Shown one piece after another: positions 1 to 7,989 of a stretch of 64,000 nucleotides of DNA. How positions within the stretch are numbered: position 1 is the stretch's first letter; each line of letters starts with the position of its first letter. The position numbers and the translations under genes were made by a program. Source of the DNA: Anaerotignum lactatifermentans (GTDB lineage: Bacteria; Bacillota; Clostridia; Lachnospirales; Anaerotignaceae); NCBI RefSeq assembly GCF_016902535.1, contig NZ_JACSNY010000005.1:62001-126000 (forward strand), read 5' to 3'. The notes beneath the pieces are model-generated. The model did no database searches and was not told the origin of the DNA. It saw nothing but the letters and a program-made list of their open reading frames with translations.

Positions 1-1352
1 AGAGACAGACCTACGTTGTCATGCAGGCTGCCGGCATAAGGAACGTAGGAGTCTACGCCTTCCTCGAAGGACAGCTTCGCGTCGCCGCCCATGTCGTAGC
101 GCTGCCAGTTTCTCGCTCTGGCGGAGCCTTCGCCCCAGTATTCCTTCATGTAGCTGCCGTTGATGTTGACCTTGTTGGTAGGGCTTTCATCGAAACGGGC
201 GAAGTATCTGCCCAGCATAATGAAATCCGCGCCCATAGCCAGGGCCAATGTCATATGGTAATCGTATACGATACCGCCGTCGGAGCAGATGGGAACGTAT
301 ACGCCGGTTTCCTTGAAGTATTCGTCTCTGGCCTTTGCTACCTCGATGACTGCGGAAGCCTGACCACGGCCGATGCCCTTCTGTTCTCTGGTGATGCAGA
401 TGGAGCCGCCGCCGATACCGACTTTAACGAAGTCCGCGCCGCAGTCCGCCAGGAAACGGAAGCCCTCCGCGTCTACAACGTTGCCGGCGCCGATCTTTAC
501 GCTGTCGCCATAGGCTTCTCTTACCCATGCCAGCGTATCCTTCTGCCATTCGGAATAGCCCTCGGAGGAGTCGATGCACAGGATGTCTACGCCTGCCTCT
601 ACCAGAGCGGGTACTCTCTGCTGATAATCACGGGTATTGATGCCGGCGCCTACTACATAACGCTTCTGTGCGTCCAGCAGTTCGTTGGCGTTTTCTTTAT
701 GGCTGTCATAGTCTTTGCGGAATACCAGATACTGCAGTCTGCCTTCCTTGTCTACGATAGGCAGCTGGTTGATCTTGTTGTCCCAGATGATGTCATTGGC
801 TTCTTTCAGTGTCGTGCCTTCCGGCGCGTAGATCAGCTGATCCAGTGGAGTCATGAATTCTTTTACTTTTACGTCCCGTTCCATACGGCTGATGCGGTAG
901 TCTCTGCTGGTGACCATACCTACCAGCTTGCCCTGGGCGGTGCCGTCTGTGGTAACTGCCACAGTGGAATGGCCTGTTCTTGCTTTCAGATCCAGAATAT
1001 CCTGCAAGGTGCTTTCGGGGCTGATGTTGGAATCACTCATAACAAAGCCTGCCTTGTAAGCCTTTGCTCTGGCTACCATAGCCGCCTGGCTTTCAATGGA
1101 CTGAGAACCAAAGATGAAGGAGATGCCGCCTTCCTTTGCCAGTGCCACCGCCATTTTATCATCGGATACCGCCTGCATAACTGCGGATACCAGAGGGATG
1201 TTCATTTCCAGCGCGGGTTTTTCCCCTTTTTTAAACTTAACGATGGGTGTTTTCAGACTGACGTTTTCCACCATACATTCCTTTGTGGTGTAGCCGGGTA
1301 CCAAAAGAAATTCGCTGAAGGTTCTGGAAGGTTCCGTGAAATAAATTGCCAT
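1..1352 (-). CDS. guaB: IMP dehydrogenase, 3' end cut by window edge
   Basis: Oxidises IMP to XMP with NAD+, the committed step of guanine nucleotide synthesis; cytosolic. About 450 codons are visible on the minus strand, from an ATG preceded by AGGAGGAGAAAAAGC, and the frame is still open at base 1. The N-terminus starts MAIYFTEP, followed by an inserted CBS region ([25 protein letters not shown]) and a barrel with the catalytic cysteine loop [12 protein letters not shown] and GRGQASA. The loop reads [10 protein letters not shown] rather than the classical GPGSICTTR, placing it in the roughly 500-residue variant branch of IMPDH common in Clostridia (family knowledge). It appears monocistronic. 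A compact hairpin lies in its upstream region. Confident on function, less on the exact subfamily. Confidence 0.93.
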   Translation of the reverse strand, partial: MAIYFTEPSRTFSEFLLVPGYTTKECMVENVSLKTPIVKFKKGEKPALEMNIPLVSAVMQAVSDDKMAVALAKEGGISFIFGSQSIESQAAMVARAKAYKAGFVMSDSNISPESTLQDILDLKARTGHSTVAVTTDGTAQGKLVGMVTSRDYRISRMERDVKVKEFMTPLDQLIYAPEGTTLKEANDIIWDNKINQLPIVDKEGRLQYLVFRKDYDSHKENANELLDAQKRYVVGAGINTRDYQQRVPALVEAGVDILCIDSSEGYSEWQKDTLAWVREAYGDSVKIGAGNVVDAEGFRFLADCGADFVKVGIGGGSICITREQKGIGRGQASAVIEVAKARDEYFKETGVYVPICSDGGIVYDYHMTLALAMGADFIMLGRYFARFDESPTNKVNINGSYMKEYWGEGSARARNWQRYDMGGDAKLSFEEGVDSYVPYAGSLHDNVGLS

Positions 1353-1665
1353 ATGCTTTTTCTCCTCCTGTAAAAAATACTGTTGATCCACTGTGAAGCC
1401 ACTGTAAGGACCGGAAATAAAAAAAGGAAAAGTGCCTGAAGAGTATCCCCGAAACATACGGTTTCTTATGGGGAAAATGCTTTGCCTGTTTCTTTTCCTT
1501 TGTATACAACATTCCCACTGTCCTTGTATTGCATACGATTTTAGCACTAAAAAGCCCCCTGTTCAAGGGGGCTTGGCTATTTTTTTTGTTTTTGTGAAAT
1601 TCGTTGCTTTTTCCTGTCAAAACAGGGCGTTTCTTTTGATTTTCTGCCCATGATGCCGATACTGT
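1353..1665. other. Intergenic region upstream of guaB
   Basis: No convincing gene. It holds the guaB ribosome site, an upstream hairpin at 1447-1473 (CCCC-ATAA-GAAAC / GTTTC / GGGG when read on the minus strand), and the terminator of the upstream minus-strand operon. I saw no match to a purine, PRPP or ppGpp riboswitch. Confidence 0.5.
1548..1574 (-). terminator. Intrinsic terminator after Gx transporter operon
   Basis: Perfect 8-bp stem AAGCCCCC/GGGGGCTT with a short loop, followed by TTTTT on the minus strand, about 90 bp after the stop of the Gx transporter gene. The plus-strand side also has a nearby T run, so it may work in both directions. Confidence 0.75.
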
Positions 1666-2154
1666 CTATCTTCCGCGCACATAGGGCAGACAGAGCCGGG
1701 AGATGGTCCCGATCAGAAAACCGGTCACAACGCCGGATACCAGAAGGAAGGGCAGGTAGTAGGCCATTTTGATATTTTCCACCACCAGTGCCGCCACAAT
1801 GATCTGCCCCACATTATGGAATACGCCGCCGGCAATGCTGACGCCGGTAATACTCATTTTTTCCGTTTTATAGAGCAGTGCCATGACGGCAAAGCTGCAC
1901 ACAGCCCCCGCCAGGGAATAGAGCAGTCCCGCGAAGCCGGCAAAGAGCAGGCCGCAGAGAATGACACGTATCAAAGAGATGAATAATGCCGTTTTGGGCC
2001 CCAGGGAATACATGGCGATGACCACAATCACATTGGCCAGGCCCAGCTTGATGCCCGGCACCACCATGGGCATGGGAATCAGCATTTCCACATATCCCAT
2101 CAATATAGCCAGTGCCGTCAGCAGGCCGCAGAGGGCGATTTTTTTACTGTTCAT
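1666..2154 (-). CDS. Gx transporter family (Hpre_diP_synt_I) membrane protein
   Basis: Integral membrane protein of 162 aa with about five hydrophobic segments, matching the family once named heptaprenyl diphosphate synthase component I and now treated as ECF-S-like 'Gx transporter'. Recognisable pieces are MNSKKIALCGLLTALAIL, the GIKLGLANVIVV motif and GGVFHNVGQIIVA near residue 110. It follows the NusG-domain-II gene by only 3 bp, so the two are cotranscribed; this pair is a conserved Clostridia arrangement. Substrate is unknown; a role near quinone/isoprenoid or flavin metabolism is often proposed for the neighbourhood but nothing here proves it. Confidence 0.85.
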   Translation of the reverse strand: MNSKKIALCGLLTALAILMGYVEMLIPMPMVVPGIKLGLANVIVVIAMYSLGPKTALFISLIRVILCGLLFAGFAGLLYSLAGAVCSFAVMALLYKTEKMSITGVSIAGGVFHNVGQIIVAALVVENIKMAYYLPFLLVSGVVTGFLIGTISRLCLPYVRGR

Positions 2155-2157
2155 GCC

Positions 2158-2520
2158 TTATCCCACCACCATATCCGCCGCCGGGTCCTCCCCGCCGGTT
2201 ATTTCCACTACCATTTTATGGGGCAGACACACGATGTTCTCCCCGTTTTTAGAAATCTTTCTGTGGTTTTCACAGATGCCGTCCCGGCAGTCCGCTTCCG
2301 TTACCATGGCATAGCCGTCCTGAATTTCTACAATATTATATCCCGTTTCCGTTTCCACCCGGAGACTGTCGTCCTTGGAAAGGGGCATGGTGGCGTAGAC
2401 CTCGCCGTCCACGGTAATGACTGCCTCCGCTCCCGTTTCCGCCGTTCCCGTATAAAAGAAGTATATGGCCCCGGCAATGGCCAGCACCACGAAAACCAGA
2501 ATCAAATCCATCCGTTTCAT
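2158..2520 (-). CDS. NusG domain II-containing small membrane-anchored protein
   Basis: 120 aa. Starts at an ATG (MKRMDLILV) preceded by AAAGGAGGAGAAAAAGAC; an upstream in-frame start would add 28 residues but lacks a ribosome site. One N-terminal transmembrane helix (residues about 4-22) anchors an extracytoplasmic NusG_II-type beta domain ending with the cysteine motif ADCRDGICENHRKI, followed by ICLPHKM-type residues (here IVCLPHKMVVEI). Family members sit beside Gx transporters, often with an FMN-binding/RnfG-like partner, and are thought to act at the outer face of the membrane; biochemical role unknown. Likely a two-gene operon with the downstream transporter. Confidence 0.85.
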   Translation of the reverse strand: MKRMDLILVFVVLAIAGAIYFFYTGTAETGAEAVITVDGEVYATMPLSKDDSLRVETETGYNIVEIQDGYAMVTEADCRDGICENHRKISKNGENIVCLPHKMVVEITGGEDPAADMVVG

Positions 2521-2611
2521 GTCTTTTTCTCCTCCTTTTACATAGGAAAAAAGGAGGCCATCTGCCCCCTCTTCAAAAGTAGTAGGATTTAATTTGTAGT
2601 ACAATAAAAAA

Positions 2612-2684
<73 letters not shown>

Positions 2685-2772
2685 ACATCAAAACTTGATA
2701 CTTGGCTATTATACCGTATTCCTGTATGCTTGTCAACAACATTTTTCGGAAAAGTTTTTCTTTTTTTTCAGA

Positions 2773-2797
2773 GGACAGGCGGATGTGCCGCCTGTCC
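2773..2797. repeat. 10-bp perfect hairpin between cyuA and tRNA-Phe
   Basis: GGACAGGCGG, 5-nt loop, CCGCCTGTCC. It lies 12 bp past the stop of the desulfidase gene. On the minus strand it is followed by A-rich rather than T-rich sequence, so it is not a standard intrinsic terminator; it may protect the 3' end or act with Rho. Confidence 0.6.
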
Positions 2798-2808
2798 CCG
2801 AAAGAAAT

Positions 2809-4074
2809 TTATTCGCCTTTCTGCATAATATCCAGAATGGTGGCGTCCATGGTTGCCATGCCTTCCGTGCTGACTCTGCCCAGATTTTTGGCTGTCTGTT
2901 CCGCCCGGGAGCCCAGCACGCCAAAATGAGGCGGCATAGCCGTTCCCGCCATAGCCAGCATCGCTGACAGGAAAGCGGAGTATACCCCGGCGGAGGCCTT
3001 TAAGGCGCATCCGGTGCTGCCGCCGTCACAGATCATCCCGGACAGATTGGCCGCCATATGATCCATGGCCGCCGCCACTTCCTTCGCGCCGCCGCCCATG
3101 AGCAGGACGATGCCCGCCGCCGCGCCGCTGCCGCCGCCCAGTACGCAGCCGCACAGAGGGGAAAGTCTGCCGGTGTAATGCTTGCTGTAAATGGTCACCA
3201 GACCGCTGAGGGCCACCGCTCGGCGGATGTCCTCGTCACTGGCGCCCATGCTTCTGCCGTAGGAGACCACGGGCATGGAGCAGAGGATGCCGTGGGAGCC
3301 GCTGCCGACAATGCTCATGGCAGGGAAGGGCAGGCCTGCCAGTCTGGCGTCCATGGCCGCTGTGGTCAGATGCTGTGCTTTGTAGATCATATCGTCTCCC
3401 AGCACGCCTTTTTCATGGAACAGATCCAACGCGGCGCCGATTTTCAGTCCCGCGCCTTTGGCGCCTTCCGCCGCCAGAGCGCAGTTCATGTCGATCATAT
3501 CCTGCACAAAGGCGATTTCCTCCGCCGGAACCTCTTTGGCATAGGATACAAAATCCGCGATTTCCACCGTATCAAAGGGAAAAGGCTTTGCCGCCTCCGC
3601 CGCTTTCAGTTCTGCCTCGAAAATCACCTTGCCGTCTTTCCACACCTTTGTGATATTGCTGTGGAGCGTTTCGATCAGCGCTTTGCCGGTGCCCTGATCC
3701 GTTTCCACTTCCGCCAGAATATAGATTTCCTCTTTTTCCGGGTCTACGGAAAGATCTGTTTCAATGGTGCCTTTCTTGGCTTCGGCCACCGCCTCCGCCG
3801 TAACGCCCTTCAGACATTCCAACCCCAGGGCGCTTTCGCCGCAGAGCACGCCTAACAGCGCCGCCATTTCGCAGCCGCTTTCCTCCGTGCCGGGGATGGC
3901 GCAGGCAAAGGCGTTTTTATACATACCGCCGTTCATGACCATGGTCACTTTTTTCGCCTTGCCGCCTGCCGCCTCTCTGGCTTTTGCCGCCGCCAAAGCG
4001 ATGGCGCCCACTTCTGTTACGCCCAGAGCGGGTTTCATTTCACTTTTTAATAAATTTGTCAGTTCCTCTCTCAT
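2809..4074 (-). CDS. cyuA: L-cysteine desulfidase family protein (UPF0597/CyuA type)
   Basis: 421 aa, matching the serine dehydratase alpha/L-cysteine desulfidase family that uses a [4Fe-4S] cluster to degrade L-cysteine to pyruvate, ammonia and sulfide. Starts MREELTNLLKSEMKPALG at an ATG preceded by AGAAAGGGG. Cluster-ligand and active-site cysteine candidates are visible in LCGCVLGGGSGAAAGI and ICDGGSTGCALKASAG, the latter a family hallmark. Divergent from a sodium-dependent amino acid transporter with 243 bp between the start codons, which suggests uptake and breakdown of the same amino acid. Cysteine is the best substrate guess from family knowledge; related members may use serine or D/L-cysteine. 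Confidence 0.87.
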   Translation of the reverse strand: MREELTNLLKSEMKPALGVTEVGAIALAAAKAREAAGGKAKKVTMVMNGGMYKNAFACAIPGTEESGCEMAALLGVLCGESALGLECLKGVTAEAVAEAKKGTIETDLSVDPEKEEIYILAEVETDQGTGKALIETLHSNITKVWKDGKVIFEAELKAAEAAKPFPFDTVEIADFVSYAKEVPAEEIAFVQDMIDMNCALAAEGAKGAGLKIGAALDLFHEKGVLGDDMIYKAQHLTTAAMDARLAGLPFPAMSIVGSGSHGILCSMPVVSYGRSMGASDEDIRRAVALSGLVTIYSKHYTGRLSPLCGCVLGGGSGAAAGIVLLMGGGAKEVAAAMDHMAANLSGMICDGGSTGCALKASAGVYSAFLSAMLAMAGTAMPPHFGVLGSRAEQTAKNLGRVSTEGMATMDATILDIMQKGE

Positions 4075-4196
4075 AATCTTGCACCCCTTTCTGTACAAAG
4101 GATACCATATCCCGGGCAAAAAAACTATGGTTCTTCCAAAAAATGGACAAATCCCCCTTTTGGGAAATAATATATCGTGCATTTTGTCTGACTTCG

Positions 4197-4225
4197 TTGT
4201 TTTTTTCGCGGGAATATCCTATAAT
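4197..4225 (+). promoter_or_regulatory. Promoter of NSS transporter gene
   Basis: TTGTTT at 4197-4202, 17-bp spacer, perfect TATAAT at 4220-4225, about 90 bp before the ATG, inside the divergent intergenic region. Confidence 0.65.
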
Positions 4226-4317
4226 AACCATGCTGTTTCTCCGGGAACTGTAAAAATCCCGGGGAAAACAGACTGCTTATTTATCATCATTTGCAACACA
4301 ATTAGGAGGGTTTGTTT

Positions 4318-5697
4318 ATGGAACAAAAAAGAGAACGGTTCTCCTCCCGTCTGGGCTTTCTGCTCATTTCCGCAGGCTGTGCCATCGGGCTGGGGAATGT
4401 GTGGAAATTTCCCTACATCACAGGGCAGTACGGCGGCGCGGCATTTGTGCTGATTTACATCGCCTTTCTGATCCTCATGGGGATTCCCATTCTGGTAGCG
4501 GAATTGGCCGTTGGGCGCGGCAGCCAGAAATCCATCGCCAGAGCTATGGATGTGCTGGAGCCCAAGGGAACCAAATGGCATTGGTATAAATATTTCGGTA
4601 TGGCCGGCAACTACATCCTGATGATGTTCTACACCACCGTCGCCGGCTGGATGCTGTATTACTTCTTTAAAATGGCGGCAGGCGGCTTTGAGGGATTGGA
4701 CGCCGAAGGCGTTGGTACCGCTTTCAATACCATGCTGTCCAGACCCGGTTTGATGACCGGCTTCATGCTGGTGGTTGTTCTGCTGTGCTTTGGTATCTGC
4801 GCCCAGGGCTTGCAGGCCGGCGTGGAAAAAATCACAAAAGTGATGATGCTCTGCCTGCTGGCGCTGATGATTGTGCTGGCGGTACGCTCCGCTCTGCTGG
4901 AAGGCGGCGAGGCAGGTTTGGAATTCTATCTGAAACCTGATTTCGGCGCTCTGAAGGAATACGGCCTTCTGGAAGTGCTTTTCGCGGCACTGGGCCAGGC
5001 CTTCTTTACATTGAGTATCGGTATCGGCGCCATTGCCATCTTCGGCAGCTACATCGACAAATCCCGCTCTCTGACAGGGGAAGCCATCCTTATCACAGTG
5101 CTGGATACCTTTGTTGCGCTCATGGCGGGCATGATTATCTTCCCTGCCTGCTTCGCGTACAACGTCAACCCCGGACAGGGTCCTTCCCTGATCTTCGTTA
5201 CACTGCCCAACGTATTCAATAATATGCCCGGCGGCAGACTGTGGGGTTCTCTGTTCTTCCTGTTCATGTGCTTCGCGTCCTTCTCCACGGTTATCGCCGT
5301 GTTCCAGAATATCATTTCCTTCGCGGAGGACCTGACTAACGCCAGCCGGAAGAAAATCGTTATCATCAATATTATCGTTGTTTTCCTGCTGTCTCTGCCC
5401 TGTGTACTGGGCTACAACGTATGGAGCGGCTTCATGCCCTTCGGCGAAGGCTCCGCCGTACTGGATCTGGAGGACTTCCTGGTCAGCCAGAACATCCTGC
5501 CTCTGGGCAGCCTGATCTTCGTCATGTTCTGCAGCTGGAAAATGGGCTGGGGCTGGGATAACTTCCTGGCGGAGGCCAACAGCGGCAACGGCATCAAATT
5601 CCCCAAAGGCATCCGTTTCTATATCCAGTGGATTCTGCCTCTGGTAGTGCTGTTCATTTTCGTCATGGGCTATTATTCCAAATTCTTCGCGGCGTAA
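4318..5697 (+). CDS. Sodium-dependent amino acid transporter, NSS/SNF family
   Basis: 459 aa polytopic membrane protein (about 11-12 helices) of the neurotransmitter:sodium symporter family. The first-helix sodium/substrate motif is clear: SAGCAIGLGNVWKFPYIT at residues about 16-33. Helix 6-like FFTLSIGIGAIAIFGSYI is also typical. I start it at the ATG 7 nt after AGGAGGG; a TTG six bases upstream is too close to the ribosome site. Divergent from the cysteine desulfidase gene, so cysteine, serine or a related amino acid is a plausible substrate (inference). A long bidirectional hairpin terminator follows. Confidence 0.92.
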   Translation: MEQKRERFSSRLGFLLISAGCAIGLGNVWKFPYITGQYGGAAFVLIYIAFLILMGIPILVAELAVGRGSQKSIARAMDVLEPKGTKWHWYKYFGMAGNYILMMFYTTVAGWMLYYFFKMAAGGFEGLDAEGVGTAFNTMLSRPGLMTGFMLVVVLLCFGICAQGLQAGVEKITKVMMLCLLALMIVLAVRSALLEGGEAGLEFYLKPDFGALKEYGLLEVLFAALGQAFFTLSIGIGAIAIFGSYIDKSRSLTGEAILITVLDTFVALMAGMIIFPACFAYNVNPGQGPSLIFVTLPNVFNNMPGGRLWGSLFFLFMCFASFSTVIAVFQNIISFAEDLTNASRKKIVIINIIVVFLLSLPCVLGYNVWSGFMPFGEGSAVLDLEDFLVSQNILPLGSLIFVMFCSWKMGWGWDNFLAEANSGNGIKFPKGIRFYIQWILPLVVLFIFVMGYYSKFFAA

Positions 5698-5735
5698 AAA
5701 ATCCGGGCTCGTCCCGGGGAAGACCGGAAAAATAA

Positions 5736-5784
5736 AAAAAGCGGACCGCTTTCGGGTGAAATCCCAAAGCGGTTCGCTTTTTCG
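5736..5784. terminator. Bidirectional intrinsic terminator
   Basis: Very long stem (AAAAAGCG-ACCGCTTT-GGG paired with CCC-AAAGCGGT-CGCTTTTT), loop TGAAAT, with A and T tails on both sides. It serves the convergent NSS transporter and SLOG genes. Confidence 0.85.
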
Positions 5785-5796
5785 TTTTCCTGCCCT

Positions 5797-6234
5797 TTAC
5801 AGCAGCAGGATCTTCTTCCCCTTCCGCCGGGCGTAGGCCACGGCGGTGTAAGCGCCGCCTGTCTCCCGTTCCAGAAAGGCGATGACATACTGGCTTTTTG
5901 CGGCCATCCAGCGGTTCCGGCGGGGAATGGCGGCCTTTGTGGGTACACCTTTGAGCGCCCGTGGCACGAAAGCCCCGTCATAGGGCCCTTCTTCGGCCTT
6001 TCGCAAAGCGGTGCCATAGGCCGCCGCCAGCAAAAGGCGAATATGGGGATATTCCTGCCGCAAAGAAGCCACGGCCTCCGCCGCCAGCCGGTCAAAGTTC
6101 CCGTGGCCCCCCACCAGAAAAACAGAAACCTCCTCCGTCTCGATCAATGCCCGGGCAGCGGCGGCAATGGCGGGCAGCAAAGCCTCCGGCGCGTCCCGAT
6201 GGCCGAAAAAACAGCAGATGTTTTCCTTTTCCAT
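5797..6234 (-). CDS. SLOG-family (YpsA/DUF1273-like) nucleotide-binding protein
   Basis: 145 aa. The pattern CCFFGHRDAPE near the N-terminus, then VFLVGGHGNFDRLAAEAV and a C-terminal YVIAFLERETGG, fits a Rossmann-like SLOG fold that binds nucleotide-type ligands. I use the ATG 8 nt after AAGGGG; a GTG three codons upstream abuts the ribosome site. It stands alone, convergent with the NSS transporter. SLOG proteins occur in signalling, DNA processing and phage-related settings; no function can be assigned here. The nearby phage-tail fragment makes a mobile origin possible but unproven. Confidence 0.75.
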   Translation of the reverse strand: MEKENICCFFGHRDAPEALLPAIAAAARALIETEEVSVFLVGGHGNFDRLAAEAVASLRQEYPHIRLLLAAAYGTALRKAEEGPYDGAFVPRALKGVPTKAAIPRRNRWMAAKSQYVIAFLERETGGAYTAVAYARRKGKKILLL

Positions 6235-6258
6235 AAGATTCACCCCTTATTGATATAA

Positions 6259-6307
6259 AATAGGTTCATTTTAAATTCGAATAAAATTTAAATAGGACTC
6301 ATTTTAA
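6259..6307. repeat. Direct repeat AATAGG(AC)TTCATTTTAA-like upstream of Arc-like gene
   Basis: AATAGGTTCATTTTAA at 6259-6274 recurs as AATAGGACTCATTTTAA at 6291-6307, about three helical turns apart, in a very AT-rich stretch between the SLOG gene and the Arc-like gene. This spacing suits operator half-sites of a ribbon-helix-helix repressor. Confidence 0.5.
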
Positions 6308-6393
6308 TCATATTACCACAAAAAGGACATAAAATACATTCATATTGAAATCAAATTAACATGAATTTATGTTTAAAGATAGAGGTGATATGT

Positions 6394-6558
6394 GTGGGTA
6401 TAAAACATTTATCCATCCGCATTGACGAGACCATGCTGCACAAGCTGCATTTTATCGCGGATTATGAAGGGCGTTCCGCCAACAGCCAGATCAATATTCT
6501 GGTGCGGGACTGCATCCAGAAATACGAAAAGGAGCATGGGGAAATCCCCATCAAGTAA
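6394..6558 (+). CDS. Arc/CopG-like ribbon-helix-helix DNA-binding protein
   Basis: 54 aa with a GTG start (MGIKHLSIRID) behind AGAGGTGATATGT; an ATG 11 codons upstream has no ribosome site. KHLSIRIDETMLHKLHFI gives the DNA-contacting beta strand and first helix, EGRSANSQINILVRDCIQKYE the second helix with the usual RSANSQI turn. Such proteins dimerise and repress, often their own gene; the direct repeat just upstream is a candidate site. Similar small Arc-like proteins are common in prophages, and a phage-tail fragment follows on the other strand. Confidence 0.8.
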   Translation: MGIKHLSIRIDETMLHKLHFIADYEGRSANSQINILVRDCIQKYEKEHGEIPIK

Positions 6559-6583
6559 GAACAGTCCCCGGGGGCTTCAAAAC

Positions 6584-6623
6584 GCAAAGGGCCGGAATCT
6601 TTTTTGAGATTCCGGCCCTTTGC
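6584..6623. terminator. Long hairpin between Arc-like and XkdX-like genes
   Basis: 16-bp stem GCAAAGGGCCGGAATC / GATTCCGGCCCTTTGC with a TTTTTTGA loop. It lies between converging genes; T tails are weak on both sides, so efficiency is uncertain. Confidence 0.65.
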
Positions 6624-6673
6624 TTGATTATAATAGGTAATTTTTCTGTATCTTGTGTTATGTATGCACATAC

Positions 6674-6796
6674 TTATGCCATGGTGACGATTTTCAAAAA
6701 CTCTTCCTCCGTCAGCAGTCCCAGCGCCACATACTGTTGCAGTTGGTCCTTGCGGACATATCTCTGCTCATATCGTTTTTTCAGTGTCTCAAACAT
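6674..6796 (-). CDS. XkdX-like phage tail-module small protein
   Basis: 40 aa, sequence beginning MFETLKKRYEQRYVRKDQL and ending LLTEEEFLKIVTMA. The pattern YVRKDQLQQYVALGLLTEEEF is that of XkdX proteins (PBSX-like phages), which sit near the end of the tail-fibre operon and whose function is unknown. Its ATG is preceded by AGGAGGCGGCG and overlaps the stop of the upstream gene by 8 bp, so translational coupling is likely. It shares a three-gene minus-strand unit with the next two genes. Confidence 0.7.
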   Translation of the reverse strand: MFETLKKRYEQRYVRKDQLQQYVALGLLTEEEFLKIVTMA

Positions 6797-7088
6797 TTAC
6801 GCCGCCTCCTGTCTGTAATGTCAAAAGCAGCAGTTCCAGATCGGTCATCCGCTGCATCAAAAGCTCTGTATCCGTATAGACGGGCAGGGGGCTTTGTTCA
6901 TATTCATAGACCAGTCGGCCCTCTGTCAGACGCAGAAAAGGCGTATAACCTTCCTGTGCCTGGGGATATTCCGGCAGACCGCCTTCCAGCCATATGGTGT
7001 CCTCCGCCAGACAGCTTTGGGCCGACTCCCTGGACAGATACAGATTGTACCAGCGCACCCGTCCCGTTTCGTCAAAATTAACCAGCAT
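6789..7088 (-). CDS. Small phage tail-module protein
   Basis: 99 aa, start MLVNFDETGRVRWYNLYL behind GGAAAGGAG. No catalytic motif is seen. An acidic, Trp/Tyr-containing N-terminal part leads to a C-terminal amphipathic segment TELLMQRMTDLELLLLTLQ, typical of small proteins encoded between the tail fibre and XkdX in Firmicute prophages. Assignment rests mainly on its place between a tail-fibre-like and an XkdX-like gene and on tight spacing (22 bp upstream, 8-bp overlap downstream). Confidence 0.6.
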   Translation of the reverse strand: MLVNFDETGRVRWYNLYLSRESAQSCLAEDTIWLEGGLPEYPQAQEGYTPFLRLTEGRLVYEYEQSPLPVYTDTELLMQRMTDLELLLLTLQTGGGVNV

Positions 7089-7110
7089 TTCCCGTTCTCC
7101 TTTCCATTTT

Positions 7111-7740
7111 TTATTCCGCTGTTCTTATTTCATAGCAGATCTTAAATTCATCCAGTGTCATGCTGTTCATGTTTTTAAAATACAGGGAAAAGGCATAGGG
7201 CCGCCCCTTTTCCACATGGAACAGCTGGTTCACCATCTTTGCTCTGGGCAGGATGATATCCGGCACCGAGGGATTGGTGCCCATATAGGAACCGGGAACT
7301 GTGTTCGGATAGTAGGAAGTCATTTTATCGGTGTAAAGATAAACACTGTAATCCGAGGAACTCCCGCCGTCATAGCTGACTCTGGCGCTGAAAAAGATCA
7401 CCCCGTCATATTCCGCGAAAAAATACCCCAGAAACATAGTTCCATCCGCCGCGTTCTGCGTGGGAACAGTGACATTTTCCATGTGCTGTACCACCTTTTC
7501 CTGATTGGGGAAGTAAAAAAGCTCCTTTGTACGGCCAAAGAGAGTCTCTGTCCCCGTATCCTCCGGGGTTCCGATCCGTTCCAGGATCTCATCCGCCTTT
7601 TCTCCCACATGGGCAATGGCGTTTTCCTGTTCGTAAAGCAGTCCGTCTATGGCCTCCGTGTTTTCGTTGAAATCCTGTACGTCGTAATAATCCTCCGAGG
7701 AAGGTATAATGAGATTATAATGCTCTGTAAATGTGGACAT
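7111..7740 (-). CDS. Phage tail fibre-like protein
   Basis: 209 aa, start behind GAAAGGAGGTGAGCG. The N-terminal segment HYNLIIPSSEDYYDVQDFNE with a following predicted coil (LLYEQENAIAHVGEKADEIL) is a recurrent N-terminal module of tail-fibre/tail proteins in clostridial prophages. The C-terminal part (residues about 85-209) is beta-rich with no recognised domain and could be a receptor-binding head. No other structural, replication, lysis or integrase genes are nearby, so this is a remnant or a domesticated tail piece. First gene of a three-gene unit. Confidence 0.65.
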   Translation of the reverse strand: MSTFTEHYNLIIPSSEDYYDVQDFNENTEAIDGLLYEQENAIAHVGEKADEILERIGTPEDTGTETLFGRTKELFYFPNQEKVVQHMENVTVPTQNAADGTMFLGYFFAEYDGVIFFSARVSYDGGSSSDYSVYLYTDKMTSYYPNTVPGSYMGTNPSVPDIILPRAKMVNQLFHVEKGRPYAFSLYFKNMNSMTLDEFKICYEIRTAE

Positions 7741-7822
7741 GGACGCTCACCTCCTTTCTGCTTTCAGCATAGCGGAGGAAAAGTCTCAAATAGTCTCAAG
7801 TTGAGGAAAGATTTTTCCGCGG

Positions 7823-7857
7823 AAAAAAGCCGCCCTCTTTTCGATTGGAGGACGGCT
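7823..7857 (-). terminator. Terminator-like hairpin upstream of phage-tail genes
   Basis: Stem AGCCG-CCCTC/GAGG-CGGCT with one mismatch, then TTTTTT on the minus strand. It sits about 85 bp before the first tail gene, with no minus-strand gene upstream, so it would act as a leader attenuator, shield against read-through, or be left over from lost phage genes. Confidence 0.6.
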
Positions 7858-7949
7858 CCTTTTCTTGGAAAACCATAAGAAAAATGAGAAAATAAGAACA
7901 TGGGCGCCATGGATTCTAAAAAAACAGAAAGAAAGAACTGTCTCTCTGC

Positions 7950-7989
7950 TGTGGATAACCGGGAGTTATCCACTCTTTTCTGTGGATAA
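7950..7989. promoter_or_regulatory. Cluster of three DnaA boxes
   Basis: TGTGGATAA at 7950-7958 and at 7981-7989 are exact reverse complements of TTATCCACA; TTATCCACT at 7966-7974 differs in one base. The first two form an inverted repeat GTGGATAAC/GTTATCCAC. No dnaA, dnaN or AT-rich unwinding element is adjacent, so a regulatory or titration site is more likely than oriC. Confidence 0.55.

Noticed and set aside
21-1373. Plus-strand 450-codon open frame
   Set aside because: It is the antisense of guaB on the minus strand; the minus frame has clear IMPDH motifs and a ribosome site.
1237-1620. 127-codon minus-strand frame upstream of guaB
   Set aside because: Overlaps the guaB start and terminator; no coding character.
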